NCBI RefSeq assembly: GCF_013408415.1
Contig: NZ_JACCAA010000001.1
Coordinates: 620,001-684,000 of the forward strand
Length of the DNA stretch: 64,000 nucleotides
Reading direction: 5' to 3'
From: Nocardioides daedukensis
Lineage (GTDB): Bacteria > Actinomycetota > Actinomycetes > Propionibacteriales > Nocardioidaceae
In this document: one piece after another, positions 32,054 through 38,234 of the stretch
Position numbering within the stretch: the stretch's first letter is position 1
How the letters are laid out: the number at the start of each line of letters is the position of its first letter
The notes under the pieces: model-generated
What the model was told of the DNA's origin: nothing
The model's input: the letters and a program-made list of their open reading frames with translations, nothing else
Database searches by the model: none
Made by a program: the position numbers and the translations under genes

Positions 32054-33757
32054 CTAGGCCTGTGCCTGTGATTGAGCCCGGCGCACCTTGGCCGCCAGTG
32101 CCGCGGGCGAGTCCGCGACGCCGCCGTGGGCTGCGATCCAGTCGTAGCACTCCTGTCGTTCGGCATGACACATGATTCCGACGACGTCGCCGGGCTCGGC
32201 CATCTCGACCAGGGCAGCCAGGCCCTCCACCTCGGTGGCATGTGCAGGCACATCACTCACCCCGACCCGCTCGGCTCCGCCGCGCATCAGGGTCTCCAGC
32301 TCCTCGCGGGTGCGGCCGCGCAGGTAGCGCTCCTTGTGCGCGATCACCATCTGGTCGGAGTCACGCGCCCCGATCTCACCCAGCTTCGCGATCAGCTCGT
32401 CCGAGCGATCCCCGACGACGCCCAGGCCCAGCAGCAGCCGCGCACCGGGCGGGCGTACGCCGTTCATGATCTCCATCAGGGCCTCCAGACCGGCCTCGTT
32501 GTGGGCGAGGTCCATCACCACGCAGAGGTCACCGAGGGTGAAGAAGTTCATCCGGCCGGGATTGTGCTCGGCATCGGGAAGGAAGGTCCGCAGCCCCTCG
32601 ATCACGATCTCCCGCGGGATGCCGATCGCCAGTGACGCCGAGGCCGCGGCGAGAGTGTTCTCGACGTTGAACCGGGACAGCCCGGCCAAGGTCATCGGCA
32701 CGTCCACGAGCTCGATCAGCGGGTCGGCGTCCGACCCGGGCGTGAGGACACAGACCCAGCCGTCGATGACGGTGGTGGCCCGACCGTTGCCGGAGCCGAG
32801 CACCTCACGGAGGTTGGGTGAGTCAGGGTCGCGGGAGAAGACCCAGGGCTGGGCCTTGGTGATGTTGCGCATCGCGAAGACTCGCGGATCGTCGGCGTTG
32901 AGCACGGCCCAGCCGGATGGCTTGGTGATCCACGGGACCACGGACTTCACCTCGGCGAGCTGGTCGACGGTGTCGATGTCGTGCAGGCCGAGGTGGTCGG
33001 CGGTCACGTTGGTCACCACCGACACGTCGTTGCGGGTCAGGCCGATGCCCTTGAGCAGGATGCCCCCGCGCGCCGTCTCGGTGACCGCGAGCTCGACCTG
33101 CTCGTGGGCCAGGACCCGGCCGGCACCTGAGGGTCCGGAGTAGTCGCCGGCCTCGACCATCTCGCCGTCGACATAGATGCCGTCGGTGTTGGACCAGCCG
33201 ACGAGTCGCCCGTCCACGCGAGCGATGTGCGCGATCATCCGCGACGTCGTCGTCTTGCCGTTCGTCCCGGTCACCGCGACAACGGGAATGCGGGGCTTGA
33301 TGGTGTGTGGGGCGGCTCCGTCGGGAGAGACACCGACGCTCTGCGCCGCGCTCCCCACGACAGACTCGATGTCCTCGCTGGGCAACGCGTCGAGCACCTG
33401 CGCCACGGCACGACCGAGTGCCTGGGCCCGCTCCCGGTGGCGCCAGGGATAGGCGACGACGATCCGGTGCGGATCGCTCGTGGTCCGCACCCGCACGGCG
33501 AGCCGGGAGGTGCCGGACTCCCGCGCTATGGCACGCACCAGGCGCTCGACCGCACGCACGGCGAAGCGCTGCCGGAAGCCGGACTCCGGCTCTCCCGGTC
33601 GTGCGTTGGGCAGCCCGATCCGCTTGGCGAACCGCACTGCCCGATCGGTCGGTGCCGACGCAAGGGTCGACACGTCGAGCGTGACCTTGATGGCCGCGCG
33701 CGGGAAGTAGAGGTTCGGTCCCTCGAGGACCCTGAGCTCGACGAGTGAGGGAGTCAC
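32054..33757 (-). CDS. CphA-like Mur ligase lacking the ATP-grasp domain
   Basis: A 567-residue protein with the first and last domains of cyanophycin synthetase but not the middle one. Residues 6-130 (LRVLEGPNLYFPRAAIKVTL; YPWRHRERAQALGRAVAQVL) resemble a shortened CphA N-domain without the GHVAEH motif. From about 155 a Mur-ligase domain follows: VVAVTGTNGKTTTSRMIAHI with Lys168, TETARGGILLKGIGLTRNDV and NVTADHLGLHDIDTVDQLAE. These match the Arg-adding domain of the neighbouring CphA closely. It should form an ATP-dependent amide bond; the substrate is unknown. The GTG start at 33757 follows a TAGCGT hexamer by 7 bases. It is downstream of fabI and converges on the cphBA operon. Confidence 0.88.
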   Translation of the reverse strand: MTPSLVELRVLEGPNLYFPRAAIKVTLDVSTLASAPTDRAVRFAKRIGLPNARPGEPESGFRQRFAVRAVERLVRAIARESGTSRLAVRVRTTSDPHRIVVAYPWRHRERAQALGRAVAQVLDALPSEDIESVVGSAAQSVGVSPDGAAPHTIKPRIPVVAVTGTNGKTTTSRMIAHIARVDGRLVGWSNTDGIYVDGEMVEAGDYSGPSGAGRVLAHEQVELAVTETARGGILLKGIGLTRNDVSVVTNVTADHLGLHDIDTVDQLAEVKSVVPWITKPSGWAVLNADDPRVFAMRNITKAQPWVFSRDPDSPNLREVLGSGNGRATTVIDGWVCVLTPGSDADPLIELVDVPMTLAGLSRFNVENTLAAASASLAIGIPREIVIEGLRTFLPDAEHNPGRMNFFTLGDLCVVMDLAHNEAGLEALMEIMNGVRPPGARLLLGLGVVGDRSDELIAKLGEIGARDSDQMVIAHKERYLRGRTREELETLMRGGAERVGVSDVPAHATEVEGLAALVEMAEPGDVVGIMCHAERQECYDWIAAHGGVADSPAALAAKVRRAQSQAQA

Positions 33758-33764
33758 CCGGCGA

Positions 33765-33770
33765 ACGCTA
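33765..33770 (-). promoter_or_regulatory. Leaderless -10 element of the CphA-like ligase gene
   Basis: Minus-strand TAGCGT ends 7 bases before the GTG at 33757, so the gene can be transcribed independently of fabG-fabI upstream. Confidence 0.5.
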
Positions 33771-33787
33771 GCGAACCCTTGGTGACT

Positions 33788-34558
33788 TCAGGCGCCCATG
33801 GCGTGGAACCCGCCGTCGACGTGGACGATCTCGCCCGTGGTCGCGGGGAAGAAGTCGGACAGCAAGGCGCACACGGCGCGCGCGGTCGGCTCCTGGTCGG
33901 TGTTGTCCCAGCCCAGCGGCGACTTGTCGCTCCACATGTTCTCGAGGTCCTCGAAACCGGGGATCGCCTTTGCTGCCAGCGTCCGCAACGGACCTGCCGA
34001 GACCAGGTTGCAGCGGATGCCGTCGGCGCCCAGGTTGCGGGCGAGGTAGCGCGACGTCGACTCGAGGCCGGCCTTGGCCACACCCATCCAGTCGTACGCC
34101 GGCCACGCGACGGTGGCGTCGAAGGTGAGGCCGACCAGCGAACCCCCGTCGGCCATCAAGGGCCGGGTGGCGACGGCGAGGGACTTCAGGGAGTAGGCCG
34201 AGACCTGGACAGCCTGGGCGACGTCATCCCACGGGCCCTCGAGGAACTTCCCGCCGAGCAGAGTCTCCGGGTTGCCGTAGGCGATGGAGTGGACCACACC
34301 GTCGAGACCGTCCACGTGCTCGCGCACCTGCGCCTCGAGGCCGGCCAGGTGGTCGGGGTCGGTCACGTCGAGCTCGAGCACCGGCGGCTCCACGGGCAAC
34401 CGCTTGGCGATGCGTCGAGTGATGCCGAGTGCGCGGCCGAAGTTGGAGATCAGCACCGTGGCGCCCTGCTCCTGGGCGACCTTGGCCACCGCGAAGCCGA
34501 TGGAGCTGTCCATCGTGACTCCGGCGACGAGGATGCGCTTGCCTTCGAGAATGCCCAT
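33788..34558 (-). CDS. fabI: Enoyl-ACP reductase (FabI/InhA type)
   Basis: A 256-residue NADH-dependent enoyl-ACP reductase of the fatty acid synthase II cycle. N-terminal AGVTMDSSIGFAVAK binds the cofactor; Tyr155 and Lys162 in YDWMGVAKAG are catalytic. ISNFGRALGITRRI and LLGGKFLEGPWDDV match the InhA branch. It follows fabG after 56 bases, the order of mycobacterial fabG1-inhA. In mycobacteria hemH (ferrochelatase) comes next; here the CphA-like ligase does. Confidence 0.96.
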   Translation of the reverse strand: MGILEGKRILVAGVTMDSSIGFAVAKVAQEQGATVLISNFGRALGITRRIAKRLPVEPPVLELDVTDPDHLAGLEAQVREHVDGLDGVVHSIAYGNPETLLGGKFLEGPWDDVAQAVQVSAYSLKSLAVATRPLMADGGSLVGLTFDATVAWPAYDWMGVAKAGLESTSRYLARNLGADGIRCNLVSAGPLRTLAAKAIPGFEDLENMWSDKSPLGWDNTDQEPTARAVCALLSDFFPATTGEIVHVDGGFHAMGA

Positions 34559-34614
34559 TGCGTCGTGCTCCTTGGTCAGTGCCGGCGAACGGCGGGGATG
34601 AGGGATGTCACGGG

Positions 34615-35319
34615 TCAGTGGCCCATGCCGAGGCCGCCGTCGACGGGGATGACCGCGCCGGTCACGTATGCCGCCCCGTCCCCGGCGAGCCAGGTCACCG
34701 CACCGGCGACGTCGGCGACGTCGGCGAACCTGCCCAGCGGGATCTGCGACTGGTAGGCAGCCTTCTGCTCGTCGGGCAGCACATCGGTCATGTCGGTCGC
34801 GACGAAACCGGGGGCCACGACGTTGGTGGTGATGGAGCGGGACCCAAGCTCGCGGGCCATCGAGCGCGCCATACCGACGAGTCCGGCCTTGGAGGCGGCG
34901 TAGTTGACCTGGCCCGGCGAGCCGAGCAGCGCGACGACCGAGGAGATCAGGATGATTCGGCCACGACGCAGGCGCAGCATGCCCTTGGCAGCGCGCTTGG
35001 CCACCCGGAAGGTGCCGGTCAGGTTGGTGGCGATCACCGAGTCCCAGTCGTCCTCGCTCATCCGCAGCAGCAGGGTGTCGCGGGTAACCCCCGCGTTCGC
35101 GACGAGCACCTCGACCGGGCCGTGCTCGGCCTCGATCAACTTGAAGGCGGCGTCGACCTGCTCCTGGTCGGTGATGTCACACCGGACGTCGAGGGCCCCC
35201 TCGGGGGCCCCGCCATCACGAGTGGTCACTGCCACCTTGTCGCCCTGGTCGAGGAACGCCTGGGCGATGGCCCGGCCGATCCCACGGTTGCCGCCGGTCA
35301 CGAGAACTGATCTGCTCAC
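34615..35319 (-). CDS. fabG: 3-oxoacyl-ACP reductase
   Basis: A 234-residue NADPH-dependent short-chain dehydrogenase that reduces beta-ketoacyl-ACP in fatty acid synthesis. The Rossmann motif is VTGGNRGIGRAIA, followed by VANAGVTRD. The catalytic set is Ser near 127 with Tyr140 and Lys144 in NYAASKAG, and the end is VDGGLGMGH. Resemblance to mycobacterial FabG1/MabA and position before fabI support the role. The GTG at 35319 has a TAGCGT hexamer 8 bases upstream and no ribosome binding site. Confidence 0.95.
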   Translation of the reverse strand: MSRSVLVTGGNRGIGRAIAQAFLDQGDKVAVTTRDGGAPEGALDVRCDITDQEQVDAAFKLIEAEHGPVEVLVANAGVTRDTLLLRMSEDDWDSVIATNLTGTFRVAKRAAKGMLRLRRGRIILISSVVALLGSPGQVNYAASKAGLVGMARSMARELGSRSITTNVVAPGFVATDMTDVLPDEQKAAYQSQIPLGRFADVADVAGAVTWLAGDGAAYVTGAVIPVDGGLGMGH

Positions 35320-35327
35320 GGTCGACG

Positions 35328-35333
35328 ACGCTA
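35328..35333 (-). promoter_or_regulatory. Leaderless -10 element of fabG-fabI
   Basis: Minus-strand TAGCGT (within AATAGCGT) ends 8 bases before the GTG at 35319. Confidence 0.5.
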
Positions 35334-35400
35334 TTGATTACCGCGGGGTATCCCTAATGAGAACGACTACCGGGGAGTAGGGCGGGTGAGTCGAATGAGG

Positions 35401-35613
35401 TCACTCGTCCTCGAGGCGGAAGCCGAGCTTGAGCCCGACCTGGACGTGCTCGACCTGGCCGTCCTTGACCTGTCCGCGGACCTGGGTCATCTCGAACCAG
35501 TCGATGTGGCGCAGCGTCTTGCCAGCCCGCTCGATGCCGTTGCGGATGGCCTGGTCGATGCCGTCGGGGGACGTGCCGACGATCTCGGTGACGCGGTAGG
35601 TGCGGTCGCTCAT
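35401..35613 (-). CDS. Dodecin flavoprotein
   Basis: A 70-residue dodecin, a small protein that assembles into hollow dodecamers storing FMN or FAD. The family core is present: YRVTEIVGTSPDGIDQAIRN, GIERAGKTLRHIDWFEMTQV, then RGQVKDGQVEHVQVGLKLGF. The ATG at 35613 is preceded by AGGAGG 4 bases away, a strong ribosome binding site. It lies upstream of fabG on the same strand, but fabG has its own promoter. Confidence 0.95.
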   Translation of the reverse strand: MSDRTYRVTEIVGTSPDGIDQAIRNGIERAGKTLRHIDWFEMTQVRGQVKDGQVEHVQVGLKLGFRLEDE

Positions 35614-35664
35614 GATTCCTCCTGAAGGGGTTCGGGCCGAAGCCGGACCTTGAGCCTAGCGACG

Positions 35665-35670
35665 TACCAT
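35665..35670 (+). promoter_or_regulatory. Leaderless -10 element of the DUF3099 gene
   Basis: TACCAT ends 6 bases before the ATG at 35677. Confidence 0.5.
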
Positions 35671-35676
35671 TGCTCC

Positions 35677-35979
35677 ATGGCCACGCGGGATGAGCGATCC
35701 GGTCCGGAAGCCGTCCGGATCACCACTGCTGCCCCCTCCCGGGGCAGCGACATTGCCGCACGGCAGAAGCGTTATCTGTTCTCGATGGCGATCCGCACGG
35801 CCTGCTTCGTGGGTGCCGTGGCCGTCGGGCCCGGTTGGCTGCGCTGGGTGCTGATCGCCGGAGCCGTCGTGCTCCCCTACGTCGCGGTCGTGCTGGCCAG
35901 CTCGACCCCCAAGCCGCGCTCGGAGATGCCCCTGCGGGGCACCGACTGGCTGGGCCGCGAGATCGGTCCGACCCGCTGA
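35677..35979 (+). CDS. DUF3099 family membrane protein
   Basis: A 100-residue actinobacterial membrane protein. A charged start (ATRDERSGPEAVRITTAAPS) precedes AARQKRYLFSMAIRTACFVG, the first helix, and a second helix LRWVLIAGAVVLPYVAVVLA. A polar tail ends it. This two-helix layout with the RQKRYLFSMAIRT motif fits DUF3099. Its function is unknown. It is followed by a region that looks like a separately transcribed RNA. Confidence 0.88.
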   Translation: MATRDERSGPEAVRITTAAPSRGSDIAARQKRYLFSMAIRTACFVGAVAVGPGWLRWVLIAGAVVLPYVAVVLASSTPKPRSEMPLRGTDWLGREIGPTR

Positions 35980-35999
35980 CAATTCGCATCCCTGCCCCG

Positions 36000-36028
36000 T
36001 TGGGTTCACGCCCCCGCCGTGCCATGCT
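36000..36028 (+). promoter_or_regulatory. Promoter of the candidate structured RNA
   Basis: TTGGGT at 36000-36005 and CATGCT at 36023-36028 form a -35/-10 pair with a 17-base spacer, the only near-textbook spacing in this region. Transcription should begin near 36034-36036, just where the first hairpin starts. Confidence 0.6.
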
Positions 36029-36033
36029 TGGTA

Positions 36034-36110
36034 ATGCGAGTTCGCTACCCCCGTTCGAACTCGCTGTGCGATGCCGGACGGCTTCCCCCGTGGCCGTCCG
36101 GCATCTGCCT
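36034..36110 (+). ncRNA. Candidate structured RNA with two C-rich-loop hairpins (6C-like)
   Basis: Two perfect hairpins follow the promoter directly. Hairpin 1 pairs GCGAGTTCG with CGAACTCGC (36036-36064), with loop CTACCCCCGTT. Hairpin 2 pairs GATGCCGGACGGC with GCCGTCCGGCATC (36070-36105), with loop TTCCCCCGTG. Both loops share CCCCCGT. The actinobacterial 6C RNA is defined by two hairpins with C-run loops, usually six Cs; here there are five, so the match is close but not exact. The RNA may end after hairpin 2 or read through into the small gene at 36133. A cis-acting leader is the alternative. Confidence 0.6.
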
Positions 36111-36132
36111 TGTCGAAGGAAGGAGTCACCCG

Positions 36133-36342
36133 GTGAGCGAAGAACTGCGCTGTTCGGCCAAGGGATGCCAGGAGAGCGCCGCCTGGGCGCTGCTGTGGAA
36201 CAACCCCAAGATCCACACGCCGGAGCGTCGCAAGACCTGGCTCGCCTGTGAGGCCCACCGTGAGTCCCTCGGCGACTTCCTCGCCGCCCGGAACTTCCTG
36301 CGCGAGGTGGAACCGGCTGCCCAGGTGGACACCGGTTCCTGA
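36133..36342 (+). CDS. Small zinc-ribbon-like protein
   Basis: A 69-residue protein with Cys7, Cys12, Cys39 and His42 (LRCSAKGCQESAAW and WLACEAHRESLGDFL), a likely zinc-binding set. The rest is charged and helical. The GTG at 36133 follows GGAAGGAG at good spacing. It lies downstream of the two-hairpin RNA and converges on moaA with a 4-base gap. I know of no function; homologues are usually labelled hypothetical. Confidence 0.82.
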   Translation: MSEELRCSAKGCQESAAWALLWNNPKIHTPERRKTWLACEAHRESLGDFLAARNFLREVEPAAQVDTGS

Positions 36343-36346
36343 GTGA

Positions 36347-37339
36347 TCAGCCGCCGATCGCGGACATCGGCCGGGTCGGCTGCAGGAACGACGGGTCGTC
36401 GATCCCGTGACCGGGACGCTTGCTGCTCATCGCGGTCACCCAGCGCTCGGCGATCTCCTCGTCCGAGGCTCCTGCTCGCAGCGGCGCCCGCAGATCGGAC
36501 TCGCTGCGCGCGAACAGGCAGTTGCGCACTTGGCCGTCGGCAGTCAGCCGGACCCGGTTGCAGTCCCCGCAGAACGGCCGGGTGACCGAGGCGATGATCC
36601 CGACCGTGCCCGGGCCGCCGTCGACCGTGAAGAGCTCCGCGGGAGCACTCCCCCGTGGCTCCACGGCGGGTGAGAGCGTGAACTCCTTCTCCAGTCGGGT
36701 CTGGATCTCGTCGGCGGTGATCATTGCCTCGCGGTTCCAGGCATGTTGCGCGTCCAGGGGCATCTGCTCGATGAACCGAAGGTGGTAGCCCTCGGCCAGC
36801 GCCCAGCGCAGCAGCTCCGGCGACTGGTCGTCGTTGACGCCACGCAGGAGCACTGCGTTCACCTTGACCGGGCCCAGGCCGGCGGCCTTCGCTGCGCGGA
36901 GCCCTTCGAGGACGTCGTGGAGCCGGTCCCTCCGGGTGATCTCGGCGAACGTCTCGGCGCGGATGGTGTCCAGCGATGCGTTGATCCGGTCCAGGCCGGC
37001 GGCTGCCAGCGCGTCGGCTGACCTGGCCAGCCCGAGGGCGTTCGTGGTCATGGACATCTCGGGGCGGTGGGCCAGTGCGGCGGTGGCCTGCACGATGCCG
37101 ACCAGGCCACGGCGTACGAGCGGCTCACCACCGGTGAACCGCACGGATTCCACGCCGAGGAGTCGAGTCGCGATGTCGACGAGGCGGACCACCTCGTCGT
37201 CGCTGAGGACCGACTCGTCCGGCAGCCAGTCCAGGCCCTCTGCCGGCATGCAGTAGTTGCAGCGCAGGTTGCAGCGGTCGGTCAGCGAGACCCGCAAGTC
37301 CGTTGCCACCCGGCCGTAGGAATCACTGAGCTGCATCAT
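36347..37339 (-). CDS. moaA: GTP 3',8-cyclase (molybdenum cofactor biosynthesis)
   Basis: A 330-residue radical-SAM enzyme for the first step of molybdopterin synthesis. The SAM-binding cluster is CNLRCNYC (Cys23, Cys27, Cys30) and the C-terminal GTP-binding cluster is CGDCNRVRLTADGQVRNCLF. The C-terminus ends in the conserved Gly-Gly needed for activity. Other moa genes are not in this window. The ATG at 37339 has TAGGAT 6 bases upstream; a second ATG at 37336 is also possible. Confidence 0.96.
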   Translation of the reverse strand: MMQLSDSYGRVATDLRVSLTDRCNLRCNYCMPAEGLDWLPDESVLSDDEVVRLVDIATRLLGVESVRFTGGEPLVRRGLVGIVQATAALAHRPEMSMTTNALGLARSADALAAAGLDRINASLDTIRAETFAEITRRDRLHDVLEGLRAAKAAGLGPVKVNAVLLRGVNDDQSPELLRWALAEGYHLRFIEQMPLDAQHAWNREAMITADEIQTRLEKEFTLSPAVEPRGSAPAELFTVDGGPGTVGIIASVTRPFCGDCNRVRLTADGQVRNCLFARSESDLRAPLRAGASDEEIAERWVTAMSSKRPGHGIDDPSFLQPTRPMSAIGG

Positions 37340-37345
37340 TCGACC

Positions 37346-37351
37346 ATCCTA
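37346..37351 (-). promoter_or_regulatory. Leaderless -10 element of moaA
   Basis: Minus-strand TAGGAT ends 6 bases before the ATG at 37339. Confidence 0.5.
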
Positions 37352-37412
37352 GTGTCGCCGACCACAGAAGCCCACCTGCTTGCCCGCCGCTCGACCATGT
37401 GGTGGCTGCCGA

Positions 37413-37418
37413 TAGCCT
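37413..37418 (+). promoter_or_regulatory. Leaderless -10 element of the SURF1 gene
   Basis: TAGCCT ends 6 bases before the GTG at 37425. TCGACC 16 bases upstream could be a weak -35. Confidence 0.5.
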
Positions 37419-37424
37419 CGACTG

Positions 37425-38234
37425 GTGCGCAAGTTCTCCTTCCTGCTGAGCCGACGCTGGGTCCTGTTCTTCGTCGTCGTCATCCTGCTCAGCTGGCTGG
37501 CCTGGGTCCTGGGTGAGTGGCAGTTCCACCGACTCGAGGACCGCAAGGACCGCAACGAGGTGATCGAGCGGAACGTGCACGCCGACCCCGTCCCGGTCGA
37601 GGACGTCCTCGCACCCGACGAGCCGGTCCCCAACAGCGCCCAGTGGAAGAAGGTGCGCGCCACCGGGACCTACGACGTCGCCGACACCATCATCGTGCGC
37701 TACCGCACCCGCGACGGAGCCTCGGGCGTGGACGTGCTGGTACCGCTGGTGCCGCGCGAGGGGCCCGCACTGCTGGTGGACCGGGGTTGGATGTCGACCG
37801 GTAACAGCGGTACGTCGTCGGCTGCCGACGTACCGGCGCCGCCCTCGGGTGAGGTGACGATCACCGGTTGGGTCCGCCAGGACGCCACCGGGGACTCCAC
37901 CAAGGTCAGCGCCCAGTCCACCCGGGCGATCTCCAGCACTCGCATCGCCGAGGCGCTGGACATCGGGGCATACCGGGGCTTCGTGGACCTCGAGACGGAG
38001 ACCCCCGAGCCGGCAGAATCCCTCGAGCGCGCCGAGCTCCCCGACACCGGCAACGGCCCGCACTTCTTCTACGGCCTGCAGTGGTGGTTCTTCGGCGTGC
38101 TCGCCATCGTCGGCTTCATCTGGATGGCGGTCGATGAGTACCGCGGCAAGACCCACGCCCGGTCGCGACGTAAGCCAGCCAGGAAGCCAGCCCGAAAGAC
38201 GTCCCAGAAGCCGGCCCGCAAGCCGGTCAGGTGA
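37425..38234 (+). CDS. SURF1 family cytochrome oxidase assembly protein
   Basis: A 269-residue membrane protein. Two helices, at about residues 10-28 (RRWVLFFVVVILLSWLAWVL) and 223-241 (WWFFGVLAIVGFIWMAV), flank an external domain with GEWQFHRLEDRK and LLVDRGWMS, typical of SURF1. It helps insert haem A into cytochrome c oxidase, which fits ctaA and ctaB further along. The last 28 residues repeat RKPARKPARK-like basic motifs, an unusual tail that may bind membrane or nucleic acid. The stop overlaps the convergent ABC exporter gene by 8 bases. Confidence 0.93.
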   Translation: MRKFSFLLSRRWVLFFVVVILLSWLAWVLGEWQFHRLEDRKDRNEVIERNVHADPVPVEDVLAPDEPVPNSAQWKKVRATGTYDVADTIIVRYRTRDGASGVDVLVPLVPREGPALLVDRGWMSTGNSGTSSAADVPAPPSGEVTITGWVRQDATGDSTKVSAQSTRAISSTRIAEALDIGAYRGFVDLETETPEPAESLERAELPDTGNGPHFFYGLQWWFFGVLAIVGFIWMAVDEYRGKTHARSRRKPARKPARKTSQKPARKPVR

